A stretch of DNA of 34,146 bases from Gammaproteobacteria bacterium (GTDB taxonomy: Bacteria > Pseudomonadota > Gammaproteobacteria > Pseudomonadales > Azotimanducaceae): NCBI GenBank assembly GCA_009845835.1, contig VXYV01000062.1, positions 48,439 through 82,584 of the forward strand. Direction: 5' to 3'. How positions within the stretch are numbered: the stretch's first letter is position 1; each line of letters opens with the position of its first letter. Below the pieces are notes generated by a model. It was given only the letters and a program-made list of their open reading frames with translations, had not been told where the DNA came from and made no database searches. A program made the translations under genes and the position numbers. Below, piece by piece: positions 17,508 to 26,757 of this stretch.

Positions 17508-19229
17508 CTACTGCGAAACCGATTCTGTCAATGGATGGGAAACAATCGGTACTTTGGGTTTGTCTCCCGCTGTATCTGCTAAACTGATTTCTTCTAACAA
17601 CAGCGAAGGGGTAACGACTCCTATCAGAGGAATACCTGACTTACCACCACCGATTCCCCTACCAACCGATATGTTGTAGGTGTGCATATCTGCCGATACT
17701 GCGACGATATCTTTGAGTTGTTTGTCGACAAAAGAAGAAAACGACATTGGTAATACCGCAATTTCAGTGCCATCGGGATATACTTTATAGGCTTGTAAAG
17801 TTGGGGTTACCATGAGTCCTCCACCTTGACCGGGCCCACCGAAAAAATTACCGAGAGACATCTCGGAATAGTTTGCGAGTCGGTGAATAACAAGCCCGTA
17901 GTCGTATCCTTCGTCGTCTACCAGTTGCAGTAACTCGTCATGTAACTCATCTTGTGACATTGATTCGGAAGTTTCGACGATTAAATTCCCTGGCATGGGT
18001 TGCCCTCGCCGATTACTCCCACTACTCTTATCAATACCCTTGATTGGATTTCGTGTCGTTAATAAAGTTTGTAATTTACCATCAATCACGAGATCAGTTC
18101 GACGTGAAGGTACACCTTCAATATCAACGTGATAACTACCTAAAAGCGGTACTCCTTCGTACTCTTGTAAGGTTGGATCATTGATTAGACCTAAAAATCG
18201 CGCGAAGACCCTGTTACCAATTCGTTCAACAAATGGATTGTTCTGACGTTGTATCCCTCGATATGCATTTACACCGGGTGGAAATGCAGTGACTCGTCGG
18301 CCAATCGTTTGTACGATTAATTCGGCGCTGGCTTGATCAGCAAAAATCGCCGGACCGGTGTAGGCATCAAGGGTTTCGGCATCTTTTAGTTCCACTACCC
18401 TAGCTATAAGAACTTGATGATCTTGTTCAAGAATTTCCTTAGCGGGAAGATCAGCACAATCGTACGCATACGTTGAACTAAAGTCACTGACCGCGCGACC
18501 GTCGGAAGCTTGCGCCGATGCTTCAGATTGGATCGAACATAGATTTGCGGTGACCCGATGCGAATTCCCGTCTGAATCAAGATATATACGTTCCGTTGTA
18601 ACTACACGACCCATCGTGACATTTTCGCGTAATTCAGCGTTTCCAGTAAACACATCCGATAATTCGAGCGTGAGATCGTGTAGTTCTTGATAATCCAAAC
18701 TTGGAACAACTTCATCGGACTCGTAGATGAATGCTTCCTCTTCATTGAAATCATTCGGTCGAACAATTTCTGCTTGACTTTCAAGCATGGAAGACTTACC
18801 CGATAGTGCACTGATTGCACTCTTATATTCTTGATCCGTTAGCTGCCAGATCACTCTTCTTAACTCATCGTAGGAATCGTTCAAAGGTAACGTATTCGTC
18901 GCGCCGAATGAGCCTCCATAAGCGAAGTACTTTGTGTTATCGAGTACACGATCGCCAACTCTCACAGAGACGTCAAGATAACGAACCCGACTCGACGATT
19001 CAGCAACCTTAGCGCCGCCAGAGGCGCGGATCGAGGTCGTATTCCGGTCAATTACGGTATACGAAATGAAGTATGGTGCTGGTTCTTCGTCAAGTTGTAA
19101 GTCAGTCAACGAACGTTCCATCTCATCCTGCAGTGCTTGCAACAGCACATCATTGTCGTTTGATTGCGCGAATCCGACAATGGCAGAAAATGCGATACCT
19201 AACCAAACGTAAAGTTGAAATTTTTTCAT
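17508..19229 (-). CDS. exported TldD/PmbA-family protein lacking zinc ligands (B2)
   Basis: A 573-residue TldE/PmbA-like paralogue. An N-terminal signal peptide runs to about FAQS (residue 22). At the place where the A proteins have HExxxH, this protein has V306-Q307...R311, and the C-terminal zinc-ligand cysteine is absent, so it should not bind catalytic zinc. Two cysteines, C231 and C258, sit at exactly the same positions as in the other B paralogue; a disulfide would fit periplasmic location. The C-terminus ends with PSLLLEEISLAD...KPKVPIVSHP. In the known TldD/TldE pair an inactive subunit forms the chamber with the active one, and this protein probably plays that role for A2. It starts 9 nt after A2, with an AAGGAG ribosome site. 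Confidence 0.85.
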   Translation of the reverse strand: MKKFQLYVWLGIAFSAIVGFAQSNDNDVLLQALQDEMERSLTDLQLDEEPAPYFISYTVIDRNTTSIRASGGAKVAESSSRVRYLDVSVRVGDRVLDNTKYFAYGGSFGATNTLPLNDSYDELRRVIWQLTDQEYKSAISALSGKSSMLESQAEIVRPNDFNEEEAFIYESDEVVPSLDYQELHDLTLELSDVFTGNAELRENVTMGRVVTTERIYLDSDGNSHRVTANLCSIQSEASAQASDGRAVSDFSSTYAYDCADLPAKEILEQDHQVLIARVVELKDAETLDAYTGPAIFADQASAELIVQTIGRRVTAFPPGVNAYRGIQRQNNPFVERIGNRVFARFLGLINDPTLQEYEGVPLLGSYHVDIEGVPSRRTDLVIDGKLQTLLTTRNPIKGIDKSSGSNRRGQPMPGNLIVETSESMSQDELHDELLQLVDDEGYDYGLVIHRLANYSEMSLGNFFGGPGQGGGLMVTPTLQAYKVYPDGTEIAVLPMSFSSFVDKQLKDIVAVSADMHTYNISVGRGIGGGKSGIPLIGVVTPSLLLEEISLADTAGDKPKVPIVSHPLTESVSQ

Positions 19230-19238
19230 GATAACTCC

Positions 19239-20948
19239 TTAATGTTGGTGAGAGTGTTGATGAATTGACCGATCTGCGGGTGGCCGAACCGGGGATGGCA
19301 GAATGGGCGGTAAGTCGCGCGAGCTGTCCGCTTTTTGCACTTCAATCTGCGAAACCAAAATAGCTGGCGATACAGTCGAAACCGGAACCCAACCAGATTC
19401 AGCACCACACATTCCATTAAAAATTCCAATTTCGGTCGAGGCGTGTTCAACTCGACTAAAAGTTGTCAATGGTGTGCCAATCATGTTACCACCGCGAACG
19501 ACTTCTTTGGTACCATCAGGATACAATTTATACATGAGAACTGGACTCACATTGAAAGCATTGGGCATGAATCGACCAGTAAAAGTAAATCCACCCTGAA
19601 TGTCGTCAAAAATCAACCCGTATTCTTTACCTTGCTCTTGAGCTCGTGCGATCAACATTTCTTCTAATTCTTCTGGACTGACTTTATCTTCCACTTCAAT
19701 AAACATATTGGATTGGCGGGCCACAATTAAATTCGACCCATTACTCTTGCGTCCGTGTCCGTTAGACACGGGAAAGCCCTCAATCGGAGACCGAGACATC
19801 AAGAATCCTTTCAGAATCCCACGATCAACGATAACTACACGTTGAGCCTTGACACCTTCATTGTCATATTCATAGTCGCCAACTAACTGAGCGCCTTCAA
19901 ATTCACGTATGGTTGGATCGAAAATAACAGAAAAAGTCTCTGGTAAAACGTACTCGCCAATTTTGTCTTTAAAAGTTTGTCCATCGTCGTCGGACTTCTG
20001 GCGATGTCCCTCTAAACGATGTCCCAGAATTTCGTGAAAAAACACACCCGAAGCTCGTCCTGAAAGAATTGCAGGTCCTGTGTAAGGATCAACAAGTGGC
20101 GAATCTCGAAGAGCTTTTAAATCCTTTATGAGTTTGTCTACATCAGCAAGAATTTTGCTATCCTGAGAAAACAGAACGTCTTGCGAATCTCCTTGATAAG
20201 TGATGGATTTTGTCAAGACCATCCCATCATCAGCTTTAGCTGAAGCAGTAATTACGAGATTGAAGTACGCTTCAGACACTTTGATTCGAGAACCTTCTGT
20301 ATTGACTAGCCATCGAGATTCGATTCTCGCGCGTACTGAACCAGAGTTTGCTTGAATATGATCGGCAACAGAAAACTGTTCTGTATAAAGTTCGATTTTT
20401 TGTTTAAGCAAATCTTCATCAACAATTAAATCAATAGTCGGAGTCATATAAGTTTCTTTGGGAGCTGGTGAAAAATCACCGGATTTATCCTCCTTTTCAA
20501 CCTGACTCTGTACTGTCGTCTTAACATTCTGATAGTCCTTGATGGCTTGTTTGTATTCCTGATCGGTACGTAACCACAGTGCCGAACGAAGTGCATCAGG
20601 ATTCTCTAACGGAAATTCACCAAAATTTCCAGAAACATTAAACGAGCTTGTTGGATGTGTGTTATCTAATTGAAAATCACCAACCCGTAAGTCGATGTAG
20701 ATTCCATTGTTGTGACTCTGATTCACGCCGGTAACTTCACCGAAAGATGCTTGTACATTTACAGATTCCTCCTGGGTTACTTCGTAACTGGTAAAGTACG
20801 GTGGAACCTCCTGATTCTGTAGAGCGTCGAAATTTCGCATCAATTCGTCATGCATGACCTCCAAGATTGTGGTGTCATCTTCATCGGCGTGCAAGACCGA
20901 AGTTAAAATCAAAGTAGCAGCAAGCAAAATTACGATTTGTCTGTGCAT
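19239..20948 (-). CDS. exported TldD-like metallopeptidase (A2)
   Basis: A 569-residue TldD-family protein. A signal peptide ends near SVLHA (residue 21). The zinc-peptidase motif HExxxH is intact at H305, E306 and H310 (FFHEILGHRLEGH), and the only cysteine, C514 in GMCGAESG, matches the third zinc ligand of TldD. Cytoplasmic TldD/TldE processes peptides such as microcin B17 precursor and degrades CcdA; here export suggests periplasmic peptides, an inference. The C-terminus carries a histidine-rich tail (HQHSHQH). It pairs with B2, 9 nt downstream, and is separated from B1 upstream by 71 bp. By eye it is more than half identical to A1. A GAGGT-type ribosome site precedes the ATG. Confidence 0.88.
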   Translation of the reverse strand: MHRQIVILLAATLILTSVLHADEDDTTILEVMHDELMRNFDALQNQEVPPYFTSYEVTQEESVNVQASFGEVTGVNQSHNNGIYIDLRVGDFQLDNTHPTSSFNVSGNFGEFPLENPDALRSALWLRTDQEYKQAIKDYQNVKTTVQSQVEKEDKSGDFSPAPKETYMTPTIDLIVDEDLLKQKIELYTEQFSVADHIQANSGSVRARIESRWLVNTEGSRIKVSEAYFNLVITASAKADDGMVLTKSITYQGDSQDVLFSQDSKILADVDKLIKDLKALRDSPLVDPYTGPAILSGRASGVFFHEILGHRLEGHRQKSDDDGQTFKDKIGEYVLPETFSVIFDPTIREFEGAQLVGDYEYDNEGVKAQRVVIVDRGILKGFLMSRSPIEGFPVSNGHGRKSNGSNLIVARQSNMFIEVEDKVSPEELEEMLIARAQEQGKEYGLIFDDIQGGFTFTGRFMPNAFNVSPVLMYKLYPDGTKEVVRGGNMIGTPLTTFSRVEHASTEIGIFNGMCGAESGWVPVSTVSPAILVSQIEVQKADSSRDLPPILPSPVRPPADRSIHQHSHQH

Positions 20949-21019
20949 AAGAGTTATCTACCTCTTTTTGTAGGTTAAAAGTTAGAATGAAGTTCTCAAG
21001 AGAACCGATAAATTATTGC

Positions 21020-22801
21020 TCAGTAGTTGGTCGAACTCTCCAATAACGGATGTGGTACGATAGGTAGTTTTGGCTTATCTCCTCCAGCATCGGATAGTTC
21101 AATCTCTTCGATCAGTAACGCTGGTGTTACTACACCTACGAAGGATGGATTCAATGCCCCTACTGCAAATATATTCGATAAACTAAATAATGCTATTGTA
21201 CTTTGAAACGTGATAGGAACATTAAACGCAGACTCCACGTTTGAAACTGCTACGATGTCGCGGAGAACAGAGTCATTGACATTGGCGAATGTAGCTGGTA
21301 AGATCGGTACTTCACTACCATCGGGATAGATTTTGAACGCTTCAAGCGTCGGAAAAACATTGAGTGAGCCGGCCATTGCACCTTGTACCGCTGACATCAT
21401 TGTGTTAAAATCAGGTGCTAATTCGTCTGGGTTTTGAATTCGGCGAACTATTATTCCGAAATCTTCACCGCTGTCGTCCGCTAGTTCCAGCAACAGCTCG
21501 ATAAGTTCGTCACGACTGGAGGTTTCGGTCGAGGTAACCAGTAAGTTACCGGGTAATGCACCAGATTGTAAACGGTTGCTCCCAGTACTCTGAGTCATAT
21601 CTTCGACAGGAACTCGTGTTGTCAATAGAGTTTTTAACTCGCCATCTTGGATTAATTCCGTTCGGCGTGCTGGCATTCCTTCGGCATCCACAATGTAACT
21701 TCCTAGCAAGGCAGCGTCATTAAAGGATGTCAGTAACGGATCGTTCGCCAGACTTAAAAATTTAGGAAAGACTCGACGTCCCACTTTACCTTCAAACGGA
21801 TTCTCGGGAAACTGTGCAAATCCCATCATCTGGGCATCGGCTACCAGTTCTGGACGCGCCGATAATCGGCTCAATAACATCTGCACTAGAAAATCTGCAG
21901 TAGCGCGATCCTCAAACAATACCGGTCCTGCATAAGACTCCAATTCTTCAGCGTCCTGCAAACTATCTAAGCTAGCCATGAATAAAGTCTGCGATGCGAT
22001 TAATTTATCGATATTGGGTAAAAGCTCGCAGGTTTCGGCATAGGACGTATTTACGTCTTTTATGATACGCCCGTTTGGTAATTGCAAAGAAGCATGCGTT
22101 TGCAGTGTACAACTTCGACTGACGACTCGATGAAAGTTTTCCTGCGAGTCCAAATACGTTCGGGCAGTTTGAAAGAACGTGCCCGTTGTCGACGATGTTT
22201 GAATAGCAGTGTCTCCTAACGCGACTCCCGATAACTTTATCACTCGATCGCTTAAAGTTTCATAATCAAAATCTAACACTTGTGCAAAGTTCGGGTCTTC
22301 AAACTTAAACTGTTCTTCGGTAGAAAAGTCTGCTAAAGTCTTTTCCTCCGTCCTGCTTTTGAGCGCGGTTTTCTTCGAGGCCAAGGTACTAACCGCTTCT
22401 TTGTATGCTATATCGGTCGCCTGCCAAATCACGCGCCGCAATTCGTCATAGGAATCGGTAACTGGCAGATTGCTTGTGTATACCATCAGCCCGGGAGCAC
22501 CGAAATTACTATTATCTAAGTTGGCGTTGCCCACTCTAATCGAAACGGACAGCAATCGTTGAGTCAATGCGTTCTCTGTGGTTACTGCCCCTAGAACAGC
22601 CGTGACAGATGATGAATGAGCTTCATTGACAGCATAGGAAATGAAGTACGGTTTAGGTTCGTCTTCCAGCTGTAGTTCACTTAACGACCGCGCTAATTCA
22701 TCTTTTAAGGCATTCACTAAAACATCTTGTGATTCTTGACTGTAAACATAGAAGCCAATCGACAATCCTAAACAAACAACAACAAGTGATTGAAATCGCA
22801 T
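21020..22801 (-). CDS. exported TldD/PmbA-family protein lacking zinc ligands (B1)
   Basis: A 593-residue paralogue of B2. A signal peptide is present (hydrophobic 5-20, then SQES). The HExxxH site is replaced by V306-Q307...S311, and no cysteine aligns with the zinc-ligand cysteine of the A proteins. C231 and C258 are conserved with B2 at identical numbers. Shared landmarks include YFISYAV, DELRRVIWQ, LLGSYIVDAEG and PALLIEEIEL. It is longer than B2, mainly from insertions after residue 315 and near the C-terminus. It follows A1 by 10 nt, with a GAGGG ribosome site, and is probably translated together with it as the inactive partner of a heterodimer. The catalytic inactivity is inferred from the missing residues. 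Confidence 0.85.
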   Translation of the reverse strand: MRFQSLVVVCLGLSIGFYVYSQESQDVLVNALKDELARSLSELQLEDEPKPYFISYAVNEAHSSSVTAVLGAVTTENALTQRLLSVSIRVGNANLDNSNFGAPGLMVYTSNLPVTDSYDELRRVIWQATDIAYKEAVSTLASKKTALKSRTEEKTLADFSTEEQFKFEDPNFAQVLDFDYETLSDRVIKLSGVALGDTAIQTSSTTGTFFQTARTYLDSQENFHRVVSRSCTLQTHASLQLPNGRIIKDVNTSYAETCELLPNIDKLIASQTLFMASLDSLQDAEELESYAGPVLFEDRATADFLVQMLLSRLSARPELVADAQMMGFAQFPENPFEGKVGRRVFPKFLSLANDPLLTSFNDAALLGSYIVDAEGMPARRTELIQDGELKTLLTTRVPVEDMTQSTGSNRLQSGALPGNLLVTSTETSSRDELIELLLELADDSGEDFGIIVRRIQNPDELAPDFNTMMSAVQGAMAGSLNVFPTLEAFKIYPDGSEVPILPATFANVNDSVLRDIVAVSNVESAFNVPITFQSTIALFSLSNIFAVGALNPSFVGVVTPALLIEEIELSDAGGDKPKLPIVPHPLLESSTNY

Positions 22802-22811
22802 GATAAGCCCT

Positions 22812-24542
22812 CTAGTGTTGTCTAATGGTGCGATCGGCCGGCGGGCGAACCGGGGATGGAAGTATGGGTGGAATATTTCGCGATTGATCGGCGCGTTGAA
22901 CTTCTATTTGAGAAACTAAGATTGAAGGTGCGACGGTCGACACTGGAATCCACCCGGATTCCGCACCACACATTCCGTCGAATATAGCAATTTCAGTGGA
23001 TGCCTGTTCGACGCGACTAAAGGTGGTTAACGGTGTTCCAATTAAATTTACCCCGCGGATGAGTTCTCGTGTACCGTCGGTGTAAATCTTGTAAACAAGA
23101 ACTGGTAGTACACTGTAGGCATTTGGACCGAAACGTCCAGTGTTGGTAAACCCGCCCTGAATATCGTCGACATAAAGACCGTATTCTTTACCTTGTTCAG
23201 TCACTCGATCAATCAATAATTGCTCCAATTCTTCTGGACTTACCGCGTTTTCTACTTCGACAAACATATTCGACTGCCTAGGGACAATCACATTGGCGTC
23301 AACACTCTTCCGACCATGTCCATTCGAGGAAGGAAAACCTTCAATAGGAGTTCTAGACATCAAAAATTGTTTTAGGACACCGCGCTCTACGACAACAACT
23401 CGTTGTGCTTTAACTCCTTCACTATCAAATCGGTAATCACCCGCGAGCTGTGCGTTGCCATAATGGGTAATCGTCGGATCAAAAATGATCGAAAAATTAT
23501 CAGGCAGAATCGCTTCGCCAAGCTTATCTTTAAAGGTCTGTCCTTCATCTACATGTTTCTGTCTGTGTCCCTCCAATCGATGACCCAAAATTTCATGAAA
23601 GAATACCCCCGAAGCTCGACCAGATAAGATTGCCGGTCCTTCAAATGGTTCAGCTAACGGCGCATCTCGTAAAGCTTCCAGGTCAACGATCAGTTGATTT
23701 GTATCTGCAAGTATTTTTTCGTCAATAAAAGCGACCTCCAGAGAATCGCCTTGATAAATTAAGGTTCGTTGTAAAATCATCCCGTCCTCGGCTTTTGCCG
23801 AAGCGCTAATGGAAATATAGTAAAGAGAAGTAACGTCTTTAATGCGACTACCATCGGTATTAACGTACCATCGAGTTTCGATCGTTTGAGAGATACTTAC
23901 ATCGTTTGAAAGGATGTGTTCTGCGCCCGAGAACGATGCAGTGTATTGCTTTACTTTGCTGCGTAAGAGATCGCCGTTATCCTCAAAATTTATCGCCGGT
24001 GCTATATAAGTTTCGGCGGGTGCACTAGAGAAATCACCCGACTGATCGTCTTCTTCGACTTGCGACTGCATCGCAGACAATACATTAGCGTAATCGTTTA
24101 TTGCTTGTTTGTAAGCTTTATCAGTTTCTAACCATAGTACAGTACGTAAAGCATCAGCGTTATCTAGGGGTATTCCTGACGAGTCTAATTCCGCAAGAAT
24201 CCCACCGAATCCAAAACCACTCATCGGTACTGGATGAGTGTTATCTAACTCAAAACTACCTACTCGCACTTCTGAATACAACCTGTTCACGCGATTACGA
24301 TTCTCGACGAATACCTGTCCAAAACTACCATTGACGGTTAAACTGTCTTCTTGCGAAATTTTGTAACTAACAAAATACGGTGGTTGCTCTTCTGTTTGCA
24401 GGATTGTGTAAGATCGTTCTAGTTCGTCAAACATCACCGTTAAGACCTCGTCGTCTTCTTCACCGTAAAGTGACGTGCCGGCAAGCAGAGTCGAAATGCA
24501 TAATGCAAGAAAATATATCAGATAAGTATTTTCAGGACTCAT
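22812..24542 (-). CDS. exported TldD-like metallopeptidase (A1)
   Basis: A 576-residue TldD-family zinc peptidase, first gene of the four-gene run. A hydrophobic signal segment (about 7-26) precedes an acidic start (GEEDDE). HExxxH is intact at H316, E317 and H321 in FFHEILGHRLEGH. C525 in GMCGAESG is the only cysteine of the mature protein and corresponds to the TldD zinc ligand. A2 is its close paralogue; long blocks such as the HEILGH region, RSPIEGFP-type strand, SNGHGRKS and PLTTFSRVE are almost the same. The gap to the divergent acetoacetyl-CoA synthetase is 98 bp and should hold the operon promoter; a TAAAAT box is visible on the minus strand, but no matching -35. Physiological substrate unknown. 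Confidence 0.88.
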   Translation of the reverse strand: MSPENTYLIYFLALCISTLLAGTSLYGEEDDEVLTVMFDELERSYTILQTEEQPPYFVSYKISQEDSLTVNGSFGQVFVENRNRVNRLYSEVRVGSFELDNTHPVPMSGFGFGGILAELDSSGIPLDNADALRTVLWLETDKAYKQAINDYANVLSAMQSQVEEDDQSGDFSSAPAETYIAPAINFEDNGDLLRSKVKQYTASFSGAEHILSNDVSISQTIETRWYVNTDGSRIKDVTSLYYISISASAKAEDGMILQRTLIYQGDSLEVAFIDEKILADTNQLIVDLEALRDAPLAEPFEGPAILSGRASGVFFHEILGHRLEGHRQKHVDEGQTFKDKLGEAILPDNFSIIFDPTITHYGNAQLAGDYRFDSEGVKAQRVVVVERGVLKQFLMSRTPIEGFPSSNGHGRKSVDANVIVPRQSNMFVEVENAVSPEELEQLLIDRVTEQGKEYGLYVDDIQGGFTNTGRFGPNAYSVLPVLVYKIYTDGTRELIRGVNLIGTPLTTFSRVEQASTEIAIFDGMCGAESGWIPVSTVAPSILVSQIEVQRADQSRNIPPILPSPVRPPADRTIRQH

Positions 24543-24640
24543 GGGTATCAGTGTGGGTAACAGATAGGGGGTGAATTATTTTATCGAAATCATTACAAGG
24601 ATTCGACTTCTCGATATCTAACTAGTGTCAAGTAAACGGC

Positions 24641-26575
24641 ATGACGATTAAGAATCAAGAAAAACAGCTTTGGATACCGTCGCAAACTCTTCTCGACACT
24701 TGTCACTTGACTCGATTTGCAAAGCAAATCGAGTTTGATTCGCGAAATTATTGGCAATTGCACAAATGGTCGGTGGAAAATCGTGAATCTTTCTGGAATT
24801 ACGTTTGGGATTATGCGAAAGTCATAGGTACTCGAGGTGATCAAACGCTGACAAATGGCGAAGACATGTTGCACAGTGAATGGTTTCCCAATGCAAAATT
24901 GAATTTTGCTGAAAACCTTCTTTGGAAGTCAGACGATCAACCCGCAATTATTACGGTTCAAGAAGGTGATCGCAGGACCGTCATTTCCTACCGAGAACTG
25001 CAAACCAAAGTTGCCCAATTTGCTTCAATGTTGTCGCAACACGGTATTCAAACACACGATCGTGTCGCGGTCTACCTACCTAATATAGCTGAGACTGTAG
25101 TCGCGATGTTAGCAACGACAAGTCTGGGAGCGATCTGGTCGTCGTGTTCACCCGACTTTGGTTTTCAAGGTGCATTGGATCGATTTAGCCAGATTCATCC
25201 CAAAGTCCTGATTGCGTGCGAAGGATACTTTTACAACGGAAAATACTTTGATGTTTCATCGAACGTGCAAAAATTACATCGCGCGATACCCTCTGTTGAA
25301 CAAGTATTGACTTTGAATTTGAGCACAAATTCTCGTGACGATTTCGATCGCGCTTGGGAACAACACACCACGGGATCAAATGATTTCAAAAGATTTCCCT
25401 TCAATCATCCGCTGTACATCATGTTTTCATCCGGTACAACTGGTAAACCAAAATGTATCGTGCATGGCGCAGGTGGAACTTTGCTACAGCACTTGAAGGA
25501 ACATCAATTACACACCAACATTAATGGTAGTTCACGCGTTTTTTTCTTCACTACCTGTGGTTGGATGATGTGGAATTGGTTAGTTTCAGTCTTAGCTAGT
25601 GGGGCTACCATGATTTTGTACGAAGGAAGTCCTATACATCCAGCACCAGACCGTTTAATGAGATTAATCGAGGAAGAAAAAATTACCGAATTCGGTGCGG
25701 GTGCGAAATATTATTCAACAATTCAAAAGTTAAACGTAATTCCTAAAAAATCATTAGATCTATCATATTTAAAAGTGGTATTGTCCACGGGTTCGCCACT
25801 AGCACCCGATTCCTTCGATTACATTTACCGAGATATTAAGAGCGATGTACAACTTGCTTCAATCGCTGGAGGTACTGACATAGTCTCTTGCTTTGTCTTA
25901 GGTATCCCTTGGCTGCCAGTGTTCCGTGGGCAAATTCAAGGTCCAGGTCTTGGAATGGACGTTAAAGTGTTTAATGAACATGGGGAATCTGTACAAAACC
26001 AAAAAGGTGAACTTGTGTGTACGCGTTCGTTTCCCAGTCAACCGATCAGTTTTTGGAACGACCAGGAAAACGCAAAGTACAAGTCGAGTTATTTCGAGCG
26101 TTTTGACAACGTTTGGGCTCACGGTGACTATGCCGAGCTAGATAGTGATGCTAACGGTATGGTTATTCATGGACGTAGCGACGCAGTTCTGAATCCTGGC
26201 GGCGTCAGAATCGGGACTTCAGAGATTTATCGTCAAGTCGAATCTATGAGTGAAATTATCGAAGCGATTTGTGTAGGACAGAAATGGGAAAGTGATGAAC
26301 GGGTCGTGTTATTTGTCGTTGTTACACCGAATAACACGCTTGACGACGACTTAGTCAATCAAATCAAACAGCGAATTCGATTAAACACGACTCCAAGACA
26401 TGTTCCTGCTCTAGTACTTGAAGTCTCTGAAGTTCCAAAGACTCGTTCTGGGAAAGTAGCTGAACTGGCCGTTCGCGAGACGATTCATGGAAACCCTGTC
26501 GAGAATACTTCTGCGTTAGCGAATCCCGAATGTTTGGAACAGTTTAGGCAAATGGTAGAAAATCATTCAATTTGA
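24641..26575 (+). CDS. aacS: acetoacetate-CoA ligase (acetoacetyl-CoA synthetase)
   Basis: A 644-residue adenylate-forming enzyme of the usual AacS length. It activates acetoacetate with ATP and CoA to acetoacetyl-CoA in the cytoplasm. Visible features are the AacS-type N-terminus (NAKLNFAENLL), the class motif AIWSSCSPDFG, the phosphate-loop motif FSSGTTGKPKCIVHG (near residue 265), the AacS-typical TTCGWMMWNWL, the hinge motif HGRSDAVLNPGGVRIGT, and the catalytic C-terminal lysine K605 in KTRSGKVAE. AacS serves ketone-body use, polyhydroxybutyrate breakdown or leucine catabolism; nothing adjacent shows which applies here. The gene is a single unit, divergent from the TldD-like operon and convergent with threonine ammonia-lyase. 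Confidence 0.93.
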   Translation: MTIKNQEKQLWIPSQTLLDTCHLTRFAKQIEFDSRNYWQLHKWSVENRESFWNYVWDYAKVIGTRGDQTLTNGEDMLHSEWFPNAKLNFAENLLWKSDDQPAIITVQEGDRRTVISYRELQTKVAQFASMLSQHGIQTHDRVAVYLPNIAETVVAMLATTSLGAIWSSCSPDFGFQGALDRFSQIHPKVLIACEGYFYNGKYFDVSSNVQKLHRAIPSVEQVLTLNLSTNSRDDFDRAWEQHTTGSNDFKRFPFNHPLYIMFSSGTTGKPKCIVHGAGGTLLQHLKEHQLHTNINGSSRVFFFTTCGWMMWNWLVSVLASGATMILYEGSPIHPAPDRLMRLIEEEKITEFGAGAKYYSTIQKLNVIPKKSLDLSYLKVVLSTGSPLAPDSFDYIYRDIKSDVQLASIAGGTDIVSCFVLGIPWLPVFRGQIQGPGLGMDVKVFNEHGESVQNQKGELVCTRSFPSQPISFWNDQENAKYKSSYFERFDNVWAHGDYAELDSDANGMVIHGRSDAVLNPGGVRIGTSEIYRQVESMSEIIEAICVGQKWESDERVVLFVVVTPNNTLDDDLVNQIKQRIRLNTTPRHVPALVLEVSEVPKTRSGKVAELAVRETIHGNPVENTSALANPECLEQFRQMVENHSI

Positions 26576-26590
26576 CGCGATCGTTAAAAC

Positions 26591-26628
26591 AACATGCCTC
26601 TAGAGTCTTTGCTACAAAAGTGCATGTT
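26591..26628. repeat. inverted repeat in convergent gap after aacS
   Basis: Seven-base arms AACATGC (26591-26597) and GCATGTT (26622-26628) pair across a 24-nt loop and are followed on the plus strand by a T-rich TTTCTCTTTTC. It may be a weak terminator for the acetoacetyl-CoA synthetase gene. The long loop makes this uncertain. Nothing else is seen in 26576-26757 except a 12-bp palindrome at 26726-26737. Confidence 0.25.
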
Positions 26629-26757
26629 AGACGGTAGTTTCTCTTTTCTAACAAATAATCAAGTCTCGTAATCCATTTGTGAACACATCAAAGACGTAGA
26701 CGGACTAACGCCACGGTCACACGCAACTTCATGAAGTAATGCCACCTGTCGTTGGGA

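Noticed and set aside
26726-26737. 12-bp perfect palindrome ACTTCATGAAGT between aacS and ilvA
   Set aside because: It is isolated, has no loop or T-tract for a terminator, and lies between convergent gene ends where an operator is not expected.
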